Origin: CAZXYS01 sp964645005
GTDB lineage: Bacteria; Bacteroidota; Ignavibacteria; Kapaibacteriales; UBA2268
Direction: 5' to 3'
Length of the DNA stretch: 12,700 bases
Assembly: GCA_964645005.1 (NCBI GenBank)
Contig: CAZXYS010000066.1
Span: 1 to 12,700 of the forward strand
Shown in pieces: positions 1-6,963 of the stretch (its first letter is position 1; every line of letters starts with the position of its first letter). The translations under genes and the position numbers were made by a program. The notes under the pieces were generated by a model. The model made no database searches. It saw only the letters and a list, made by a program, of their open reading frames with translations, and was not told the origin of the DNA.

Positions 1-64
<64 letters not shown>

Positions 65-67
65 GGC

Positions 68-85
68 GGCGACGGTCGTCTTTTT
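68..85 (+). terminator. Weak intrinsic terminator just after tRNA-Gly
   Basis: GGCGA (68-72) pairs with TCGTC (76-80), including one G.U pair, over a three-base loop. A run of five T follows at 81-85. It starts five bases past the tRNA 3' end. The stem is short, so it may act only as a processing or backup signal ahead of the stronger hairpin at 100-143. Confidence 0.4.
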
Positions 86-99
86 CCTCTTTATGCTGC

Positions 100-143
100 A
101 TGCCTTGCCGTCACGTCCCCCCGATGGTAAGGCATCTTTTTTT
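100..143 (+). terminator. Strong intrinsic terminator behind the tRNA
   Basis: The bases at 100-112 pair with 123-135 to give a 13-bp stem with two G.U pairs; its core is ATGCCTT/AAGGCAT. The ten-base loop at 113-122 is C-rich. A run of seven T follows at 137-143. This is a textbook Rho-independent terminator. It should end the tRNA transcript and insulate the porU promoter downstream. Confidence 0.82.
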
Positions 144-160
144 GTACGAACTGCAATTTT

Positions 161-175
161 CGGCAATTTTTGCCG
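161..175. repeat. Small inverted repeat in the tRNA-porU spacer
   Basis: CGGCAA (161-166) and TTGCCG (170-175) are perfect inverted repeats around TTT. There is no T run on either side in a position to make a terminator. The 9-mer TTGCCGTCA at its right arm (170-178) also occurs at 105-113 within the terminator stem. The role is unknown; it could be a protein-binding dyad or debris from a duplicated hairpin. Confidence 0.4.
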
Positions 176-209
176 TCATAAAAGAAAATTTAATAAATTG
201 TGAAACTTT

Positions 210-237
210 TTGGCACTTGAAGTGTCTATTATATAAA
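210..237 (+). promoter_or_regulatory. Candidate sigma70-type promoter for porU
   Basis: TTGGCA at 210-215 (one mismatch to TTGACA) lies 16 bases upstream of TATAAA at 232-237 (one mismatch to TATAAT). Transcription would begin near 244, giving a leader of roughly 95 bases before the porU ATG. The spacer contains the perfect dyad CACTT-G-AAGTG at 214-224, which could be an operator. The call rests on the consensus match and position only. I saw no Bacteroidetes-type TAnnTTTG element here. Confidence 0.42.
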
Positions 238-337
238 ATTTGTTCCCATAATAGAGCCTATAGTTTATAGAAACATTGCTGCCCCATAAAAATTGAATTT
301 TTAAATAAAAATAATAATAAATTATTCTGGGGAAACT

Positions 338-3300
338 ATGCTTAAAAAAATGATCAAACCGCTGATATTAACGGCTCTGGCTGTATCGATGCTGTTTTTG
401 GCTTTGCCTGTTTATTCAATCACTGGTAATAATGGTTTGGAAATAGTTGAATCCACAACCTCCCATATCATTCTTAAATATGAGCCTCAAGTTCAAAGTA
501 TAGAGCAGATTACAACAAATGACGGGATAAGTACGCAGCTGCCCGTAATCGATGGTGTCGTTAGAGGGAATAACACTCCGGGGGCTCCAATGAAACTTGT
601 TCTCAGTAAGAAGATTACTGTTCCGGGGGAAAACGGGTTTTCTCTGGATGAAGTGAGAATTTCGGGGAAGAGAAGGATCCCCGGGAAAATAACACCCGTT
701 GGGCAATTATTCAATGTAAATGATTTTCCTGAAACAAGATATGATATTGATAAAAAACTTTACTCAGGTAATATAACAGATAGATTTGTTGAATTATCAT
801 ATAAAGGAATTGCCAGAAACAGATATATTGCAGAGCTGAATTTCACTGCGGCATCTTATGATGCAGTGACCAATAGTATAGTTATCCCTGAAGAGATATA
901 CGTTAAAATCAGTTTTAACCAATTTTATGACTCAAGAATTAGTAAATCGTCCACACCTGAATTCGATCCGAATATAACGTTAAATCATTATGAGACAAAG
1001 GAATGGGTTGTATCTAATACCCCGATAGACACTCAGGGAAAGAAAAATACATCGGACAGGATAATGTCAGTTACTGATAATTGGGTTAAGGTAGGTATTG
1101 ATGTTGAAGGTGTTTATAAAATTAATGCGGGTATGTTATCCAATCTTGGAGTAAAAATCCCAAAAGATGAGGTATCTACCATTCAATTATTTGGAAATGG
1201 CGGGAAGGAATTGAGTCAAAAAGTTTCTGACGGAGTAAATAATAGCTTGCATGAACAGGAAATAATTGTAAAAACAAATAGTTCGGGCGAATTTTTATCT
1301 TTGATTTTCTATGGCAGACCGGGTTGTGGATTTGAGTATAAAGACGGTGAAATTAAACATTATATAAATCATTACAGCCCCATAAAGAAAAATGAGGGAA
1401 AAAAGCGAAACAATGAAAAGAATTTTTATTTTCTGACGTGGGGAGGCGAAGAAGGAAAGAGAGCTGAATCTTTGGAAACCCCGCAAGGGAATGTAACCGA
1501 CAGACCTGATACTTATACCCGCAGGATCTTTTATGAAGAAGAACTGGAAAATGCTTTTGTGCATGGATCGGGATTGCAGTGGTTCGGCAGAAATTTGCTT
1601 CCATGGCAAATAACTAACCTGCTTCATGATCTTGATCGAAGCGGTAGAATTCTTTATCGGATAGCTGTGGCGCACAGGTCGTTTGCTGCAGGGTATTTTA
1701 CGGTAACAGAAGATGATGAGGAAATAGCAAATATTTATTTGGGGGGAGTAAATTCTAAATCATATAATGATGCTTACAGAGATGTGATGACAGCAGAATT
1801 TCCTGCTTCGGAAATTTCAAGTGATAATCGCAGTATATTGAAATTCTCGTATTCGAGTCAGGAGAATCCTTCAGCGACGGGATATTTTGATTATTATGAG
1901 ATACATTATCCAAGGTCATTTATACCGATAAATAATGAAATTTCTTTCTTTACCGAGCCCGGTAAAACTGGTATTTATGAATATTTCATAAATGGATTTT
2001 CAGGCGGAGAAATATACGGATTTGATGTTACGGATGCCAGGGATCCGAAGCTGATCGAGAATTTAGCGAGCACTGGCGGGATTTTTAAGTTCAGGACGGA
2101 ATTGTCAGAAGACACGCCGAAGCAATTCTATATTTCTTCGAAGATACGGGAAAATCCGGAATTGTCACTGGTTAATTTTCATCATCTACGGCATGATAAT
2201 TCCAGTACGGATATGATAGTCATATCACCGCCGGAATTCAAGGAATCAGCTCAGGAATATAAGGAATACAGAAGTAAGCAAAGCGACATTTCCGTATCCG
2301 TATTTTATACTGATGATATTTATAATGAGTTTGCCAGCGGGATACCTGATCCAACGGCTGTCCGGGATTTTATAGCTTATGCTTATCATAACTGGGATAA
2401 GAAGCCTAAATATGTGCTTTTATGGGGCGATGGGCACTATGATTTTAAAAATATCACCACCGACAAAAAAAATTATGTACCGCCTTACGAATCGATAAAT
2501 TATGATAAAGTTTTCGATGCTACGGATTCTTATACTACTGATGATTTCTTTGGCAGGGTTGAGGGTGATGACCTTCTTGTGGATCTGGCTGTGGGCAGGA
2601 TGACAATTCAAGCGGATTACGAAGGTAAGGCGATGGTCGGGAAAATTGATCATTATGAAAATAATTCCAGTGAAGGTAACTGGCAGACGAATGTAACGCT
2701 CGTTGCTGATGACAGTAAGAAAAGAAGCGGTTCTGACGGTAGTACTCACACTACAGCTTCGGAGAAATTATCTAAGAATAATTTACCATTGAGTATGCAG
2801 CAAAGGAAAATTTATCTGCCGGATTATCCGACTGAAAATGTTCCCGGCGGAAGAAGAAAACCAAGATGTACGGAAGATATCCTTAATTCTGTAAATGTAG
2901 GCGGAACTTTGTTGCTGAACTGGTATGGGCATGGTAATCCGCGGGTATGGTCTCATGAGGAGGTGCTCGACAGGGATGTAACTATACCGAAAATGTTGAA
3001 TTATGATAAACTGTTTTTCCTGACTGCCGCCACATGCGATTACGGAAGGTTTGACAGTCCGGAAGTTCAAAGCGGTGCCGAAGAGATGGTAATAAATGAT
3101 AAAGGCGGGGGTATTGGGTGCTTTTCCTCATCACGTTTGGTGTATGCGGGCGAAAATGAATATATAAATGAATTGTTTTACAATACTTTGTTTACGAAGG
3201 ACGAGTCCGACGGCAGATATAACACTATCGGTGAAGTGATGTATAAAGTTAAGCAGGAGGCGACAAGCCTGAATGATCAGAAGTACTGGCTTCTCGGTGA

Positions 3301-4405
3301 TCCTGCTTTAAGGCTGGTTATACCTAATTACCATGTGCAAATTGAATCAATCAACGGTATTAATTTAGTCAATAATGATGATACGTTGAAACTTAAAGGA
3401 CTCCAGGAAGTTACCATAAAGGGGAGTATACTGGAATCAAAATCAGAAGAAATTGATGAAACTTTCAATGGTACTGCCATAATTACAATGCTTGACGGCG
3501 ATAATCCTTCGAAAGTTCCTGATGAGGATGGTTATTCAACGCATAATATTTTGCGTCATGGAGGAGCGCTTAACAGGAGTTCATGTCCGGTGGAAAATGG
3601 TCATTTTGAAGCTAACTTTATTATACCAAAGGATATTAGCTTCAGTGAGAATCTAGGCAGGCTTTATGTTTATGCAAATTCGGATGATGAAAGGTTTGCC
3701 AAGGGGGCGACGAGAAATTATATGATCGATGGTATCTTAACAACGGGAGTTTCCGATGATACCGGTCCACAGATAGATATTTTTGTTGATGGCAGGGATT
3801 TCAAACCGGGTGATATTGTCTCCGGCAAACCGCGTTTGATAGTCGATTTAAGCGATACCAGCGGCATAAATACAACAGGGAATGGAATTGGACATAGAAT
3901 AGAGGCATGGCTCGACGACGAACCGGAATCTTATGATCTAACGATGAATTTTGTGACCTCAGTTGAAAATCCAAGGAAAGGTACGACAGAAAAAGAACTG
4001 GATCAGTTAGAACCCGGAGTTCATAAGGTTAAAGTGCGTGCATGGGATGTTTATAATAATTATTCCACGTCAGAAACTTATTTTAGAGTGGCACCCAAAG
4101 GTGAAGTAGTGGTTCATGATCTGAAAAATTATCCGAATCCGTTCGAAGACGGAACTACAATTAAATTTAAACATAATTTGAAACCGCCTTTCGATGTAAA
4201 AGTACATATTTACTCGATAACAGGGAATCTTATCAGGTCATTTGCTGAAACGGGAACGACATATTATACAACGGAAGTTGAATGGGACGGACTGGACAGC
4301 AATAATAACAGCTTAGTGCCCGGTGTATATCCATTTAAAGTCTTATTAAAAGATGAAAACGGTTCGACAGGTTTTGCTGCCGGCAAGATGTCGGTGACAA
4401 GATAA
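338..4405 (+). CDS. porU: Type IX secretion system sortase PorU (C25 gingipain-type cysteine peptidase)
   Basis: PorU works at the cell surface. It cleaves the C-terminal sorting domain from T9SS cargo and transfers the protein to an anchor. Residues 1-27 form a signal peptide ending near VYS. Residues of about 60-190 resemble the C25 propeptide. The peptidase domain runs from about D625 to the LLGDPALRL motif near residue 990. The catalytic pair is visible as H865 in WYGHG and C900 in AATCDYGRFD, followed by the KGGGIGCFSSSRLVY block typical of PorU. Residues of about 1258-1355 form an Ig-like C-terminal domain with NYPNPF at 1264-1269, as retained in PorU proteins. At 1355 residues it is longer than the roughly 1160-residue Porphyromonas protein, mainly N-terminal to the peptidase. 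The start has GGGGAA at 329-334 and gives a clean signal peptide. The adjacent porV supports the call over a generic C25 peptidase. Confidence 0.93.
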   Translation: MLKKMIKPLILTALAVSMLFLALPVYSITGNNGLEIVESTTSHIILKYEPQVQSIEQITTNDGISTQLPVIDGVVRGNNTPGAPMKLVLSKKITVPGENGFSLDEVRISGKRRIPGKITPVGQLFNVNDFPETRYDIDKKLYSGNITDRFVELSYKGIARNRYIAELNFTAASYDAVTNSIVIPEEIYVKISFNQFYDSRISKSSTPEFDPNITLNHYETKEWVVSNTPIDTQGKKNTSDRIMSVTDNWVKVGIDVEGVYKINAGMLSNLGVKIPKDEVSTIQLFGNGGKELSQKVSDGVNNSLHEQEIIVKTNSSGEFLSLIFYGRPGCGFEYKDGEIKHYINHYSPIKKNEGKKRNNEKNFYFLTWGGEEGKRAESLETPQGNVTDRPDTYTRRIFYEEELENAFVHGSGLQWFGRNLLPWQITNLLHDLDRSGRILYRIAVAHRSFAAGYFTVTEDDEEIANIYLGGVNSKSYNDAYRDVMTAEFPASEISSDNRSILKFSYSSQENPSATGYFDYYEIHYPRSFIPINNEISFFTEPGKTGIYEYFINGFSGGEIYGFDVTDARDPKLIENLASTGGIFKFRTELSEDTPKQFYISSKIRENPELSLVNFHHLRHDNSSTDMIVISPPEFKESAQEYKEYRSKQSDISVSVFYTDDIYNEFASGIPDPTAVRDFIAYAYHNWDKKPKYVLLWGDGHYDFKNITTDKKNYVPPYESINYDKVFDATDSYTTDDFFGRVEGDDLLVDLAVGRMTIQADYEGKAMVGKIDHYENNSSEGNWQTNVTLVADDSKKRSGSDGSTHTTASEKLSKNNLPLSMQQRKIYLPDYPTENVPGGRRKPRCTEDILNSVNVGGTLLLNWYGHGNPRVWSHEEVLDRDVTIPKMLNYDKLFFLTAATCDYGRFDSPEVQSGAEEMVINDKGGGIGCFSSSRLVYAGENEYINELFYNTLFTKDESDGRYNTIGEVMYKVKQEATSLNDQKYWLLGDPALRLVIPNYHVQIESINGINLVNNDDTLKLKGLQEVTIKGSILESKSEEIDETFNGTAIITMLDGDNPSKVPDEDGYSTHNILRHGGALNRSSCPVENGHFEANFIIPKDISFSENLGRLYVYANSDDERFAKGATRNYMIDGILTTGVSDDTGPQIDIFVDGRDFKPGDIVSGKPRLIVDLSDTSGINTTGNGIGHRIEAWLDDEPESYDLTMNFVTSVENPRKGTTEKELDQLEPGVHKVKVRAWDVYNNYSTSETYFRVAPKGEVVVHDLKNYPNPFEDGTTIKFKHNLKPPFDVKVHIYSITGNLIRSFAETGTTYYTTEVEWDGLDSNNNSLVPGVYPFKVLLKDENGSTGFAAGKMSVTR

Positions 4406-4694
4406 ATTAATAAAACTTAAAATAAATTATGGTGAAAAACGATTTAAAAATCTATTAAAATGGATTATTATTATTAATATAATGATAAATTAAATTATTT
4501 TTTTTGTTAAGACGTTTTTTATTTTTTGAAAGAAATTTCGTAGCTTGTAAAAGTTTATTAAAAAAAAAGGAATAATTTTTGTTGCATACATTAACAAAAA
4601 TCGTAAAAAAAACCGGGAAAGCCTATCGCTAAACTTCTACCTCGTACATATTAATTGAAATACGACGGCATTCTAAATTTTAGGAGGACATTAA
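4406..4694 (+). other. AT-rich porU-porV spacer, no gene
   Basis: No credible ORF lies in this stretch. The first two thirds are long A/T runs with no convincing terminator for porU, so read-through into porV is possible. A weak promoter-like pair, TTGAAA (4526-4531) and TAAAAG (4548-4553), is present but poor. The last 80 bases are less A/T-biased and can fold (see the leader at 4615-4668). The porV ribosome binding site AGGAGG is at 4682-4687, seven bases before the ATG. Confidence 0.6.
4615..4668 (+). promoter_or_regulatory. Possible structured 5' leader of porV
   Basis: Within the mRNA just upstream of porV, bases 4640-4646 pair with 4661-4668 in a seven-bp stem with one bulged C, closed by a 14-base A/T loop. 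It is preceded by GGGAAAGCC (4615-4623) and CGCTAAAC (4627-4634). These words loosely recall the core of c-di-GMP-I riboswitches (GCAAAGCC...CUAAACC). The first stem-loop of that class is not visible, so I do not call it a riboswitch. The stem ends only 14 bases before the AGGAGG, close enough to affect ribosome access. Confidence 0.28.
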
Positions 4695-5804
4695 ATGAAA
4701 CGCATGTTCGGAAAAGGACTGCTGGTTTCCATGATAATTTTTTTAATAACCGGCGCAAGTTCTTACAGTCAACCCGGTGGGGCAGCGGTTCCCTTTTTAA
4801 GAATCTCACCTGATGCACGTGCCAGCGGGATGGGCGAAACTGGTACTGCTATTGCCGATGATATTAATGCAATTTACTGGAATCCCGGAGGATTGGCATT
4901 CCATGATTACATGTCGGATCCATTTGCGATGGATACGGAACCAATTCCTTACAGGCAGGTAGCGCTGACTTATTCTCCATGGCTGCCTCAATTCAACGCG
5001 GATTTGTTTTACAGCTATGGTACTTACGGACAGTATTTCGAAGAACTCGACGGTACTGTTGCGTTTAACTTTCTGTTTATGAATCTGGGTGAATTTATCA
5101 GGACTGCCGAGGATGGAAGTCAACTAGGCAAATTTATATCCAATGAGTTTTCATTTGGACTATCGTATGGTACTATTATAGCTAAAGATCTTGGAGTTGG
5201 ATTTCAGTTAAGGTACATTCAGTCCAATCTAGCGCCGGCAAATATCAACCAGAAAGGCGCCGGAACGGGTATAAGCGGATCATTTGATCTGGGTGTCCTC
5301 TGGAAACCGACTGATCTCGATCTTTTCGGCTTATATCTTGGCGACCTTCTTTCAGTGGGTATGAACCTGCAAAATGTTGGTCCTAAGATAACTTACAGGG
5401 AAGAGGCAGATCCACTGCCAACGACATTGCGCCTAGGAACAGCCTTCAAGGTTGTAGATGATGAGTTCAACAGGCTGGTATTAGCTACTGATGTAGCAAA
5501 GCTGCTTGTTCATAGGGAAGAAGACAATGTTGCGGATCCACTGCCTAAATCACTTGTAACTGGCTGGCAAAATCCGGGCATTGAAGTGTCTCTTGGAGCT
5601 GAGTACTGGTACGAAGATATTGTTGCGCTGCGCTTAGGTTATTTTACGGAGCCGGCGAATCTTGGTGACAGGAAGTACTGGAACTTCGGCGCCGGAGTGC
5701 GATATGACATTTTCCGTCTGGATTTCAGCTTCATCAATACGATAGAAGAAAATCATCCATTGGCTAACACGATGAGATTTTCGATGATCATTGACTGGAT
5801 GTAA
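4695..5804 (+). CDS. porV: Type IX secretion outer-membrane shuttle PorV (PorV/PorQ family)
   Basis: PorV is an outer-membrane beta-barrel related to FadL. It binds the C-terminal sorting domain of T9SS cargo after translocation and presents it to PorU. The 369-residue protein has a signal peptide (about 1-25, ending ASSYS before Q26). The family signature follows as PFLRISPDARASGMGETG (33-50) and DDINAIYWNPGGLAF (55-69). The rest alternates aromatic and hydrophobic residues with Gly/Asp turns, as in a barrel, up to the C-terminal FSMIIDWM. A strong AGGAGG seven bases upstream fixes the start. It lies directly downstream of porU, and a strong terminator follows 25 bases after its stop, so porU-porV probably behave as one unit. 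PorQ is the main alternative, but the signature and the porU neighbour favour PorV. Confidence 0.92.
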   Translation: MKRMFGKGLLVSMIIFLITGASSYSQPGGAAVPFLRISPDARASGMGETGTAIADDINAIYWNPGGLAFHDYMSDPFAMDTEPIPYRQVALTYSPWLPQFNADLFYSYGTYGQYFEELDGTVAFNFLFMNLGEFIRTAEDGSQLGKFISNEFSFGLSYGTIIAKDLGVGFQLRYIQSNLAPANINQKGAGTGISGSFDLGVLWKPTDLDLFGLYLGDLLSVGMNLQNVGPKITYREEADPLPTTLRLGTAFKVVDDEFNRLVLATDVAKLLVHREEDNVADPLPKSLVTGWQNPGIEVSLGAEYWYEDIVALRLGYFTEPANLGDRKYWNFGAGVRYDIFRLDFSFINTIEENHPLANTMRFSMIIDWM

Positions 5805-5829
5805 TAATAAATTTTAAAATATAATTTTG

Positions 5830-5861
5830 AAAAGGAGTTTCCGGCGGGGGACTCCTTTTTT
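5830..5861 (+). terminator. Strong intrinsic terminator after porV
   Basis: Bases 5830-5842 pair with 5847-5859 in an uninterrupted 13-bp stem (two T.G wobbles near the loop) closed by the tetraloop GGCG. The T run continues to 5861. It begins 25 bases after the porV stop and clearly separates the T9SS pair from the SDR/acylase pair. Confidence 0.9.
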
Positions 5862-5976
5862 ATGTGTAAAAAAAAGAAAATAGAATCTAACTTTGTTGAG
5901 AGTTATATCTGAAAAGTGTTGAAAAAGTTTTAAGTTTGTAAATTTAAAATTATTGATGAATAAATATTAGGGAAGA

Positions 5977-6963
5977 ATGAAATTTCTTGTTACCGGAGCT
6001 ACGGGATTTATAGGCAGTCATGTAGTTGATAAGTTGATCGAACGCGGATATGATGCGAGAGCGACGATCAGGAAAACAAGTAATCTGCGGTGGTTACAAG
6101 ATAAGCCAGTAGAGCTTGTGGAAGCCTCTCTTTCAGATTCTGAATCTTTGAAGAAAGCTGTTGAAGGGATTGATTATATTATTCATATCGCCGGGTTGAC
6201 CGCTGCAAAAAATCTTGAAGGCTATATGAGAGGGAACCGCGACGGCACGCGAAATCTGGTAGAGGCTGCTGTCAACTATGCTCCCAATTTGAAAAAATTT
6301 GTTTTTGTAAGCAGTCAGACTGCTGTGGGTCCGTCCAAATCACTGAATGAACCTATTGATGAAAATACTCCATGCAGTCCCATAACCTCCTATGGCAAAA
6401 GTAAAAGGGCAGCCGAAGAGGAGGTACTTAAAGTTAAGGATAAGATGCCTGTTACAGTACTAAGACCCCCGGCAGTGTTTGGACCGAGAGACACTGCAAC
6501 CTTTGATGTTTTCAAGATGGTAAATATGGGACTTGCAGTGCTCATAGGGTTCAAGTCAAAATATTTGAGTTTGATCCATTCGGAAGATCTTTCCAGAGGG
6601 ATAGTCGAAGCGACCGAATCGGATAAAACAAACGGAGATATATATTTTATTTCTTCCGAGGAATTTTATTCGTGGGATCAATTCCATCACAGTATAAAAG
6701 AAGGGCTTGAAAGAGAAAGAGTTTTTACAATGAAAATCCCAAATACGGTTGTTCTGTCAGTAGCCGGGTTGTCGGGATTTTTCGGGAAATTTTCTTCAAA
6801 ACCGCCCGTATTTAATTATGAAAAAGGGCTGGATTTCATTCAAGACTACTGGATATGCTCAGTGGAAAAAGCCAAGCGAGATTTCGGCTATGAGCAGAAA
6901 ATAAGTCTCGAGGATGGATTAAGACAAACCGCACAATGGTACAAAGATAATGGCTGGTTATAG
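5977..6963 (+). CDS. NAD(P)-dependent epimerase/dehydratase, extended SDR family
   Basis: This is a cytosolic oxidoreductase or epimerase with a Rossmann fold. The nucleotide-binding motif GATGFIG is at residues 7-13 (G7, G10, G13). The active-site strand VFVSSQT is at 109-115. The catalytic YxxxK is Y139 to K143 (YGKSK). The block RPPAVFGPRD and the C-terminal substrate domain fit the extended SDR group, which includes dihydroflavonol-reductase-like and 3-beta-HSD-like enzymes. The length of 328 residues is normal. The substrate cannot be told from the sequence; a sugar nucleotide, lipid or ketone are all possible. The start is preceded closely by AGGGAAG (5969-5975). The last 14 bases overlap the next gene, so the two are probably co-expressed. 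Confidence 0.9.
   Translation: MKFLVTGATGFIGSHVVDKLIERGYDARATIRKTSNLRWLQDKPVELVEASLSDSESLKKAVEGIDYIIHIAGLTAAKNLEGYMRGNRDGTRNLVEAAVNYAPNLKKFVFVSSQTAVGPSKSLNEPIDENTPCSPITSYGKSKRAAEEEVLKVKDKMPVTVLRPPAVFGPRDTATFDVFKMVNMGLAVLIGFKSKYLSLIHSEDLSRGIVEATESDKTNGDIYFISSEEFYSWDQFHHSIKEGLERERVFTMKIPNTVVLSVAGLSGFFGKFSSKPPVFNYEKGLDFIQDYWICSVEKAKRDFGYEQKISLEDGLRQTAQWYKDNGWL

Noticed and set aside
1295..3070. Antisense ORFs inside porU
   Set aside because: They are on the strand opposite a well-supported sortase gene and show no signal, motif or start site of their own.
4121..4405. Reading the PorU C-terminal YPNPF domain as proof that this protein is a secreted T9SS effector such as a gingipain
   Set aside because: PorU sortases themselves keep such a domain. 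The PorU-type ATC active-site block and the porV neighbour favour the sortase.
4458..4500. ATT/TTA-rich run that looks like a microsatellite
   Set aside because: It is irregular low-complexity A/T sequence typical of the spacers here, without a fixed repeat unit.
4615..4668. Calling the porV leader a c-di-GMP-I riboswitch
   Set aside because: Only two short words resemble the core and the first stem-loop of the class is not visible, so it is kept as a low-confidence structured leader.
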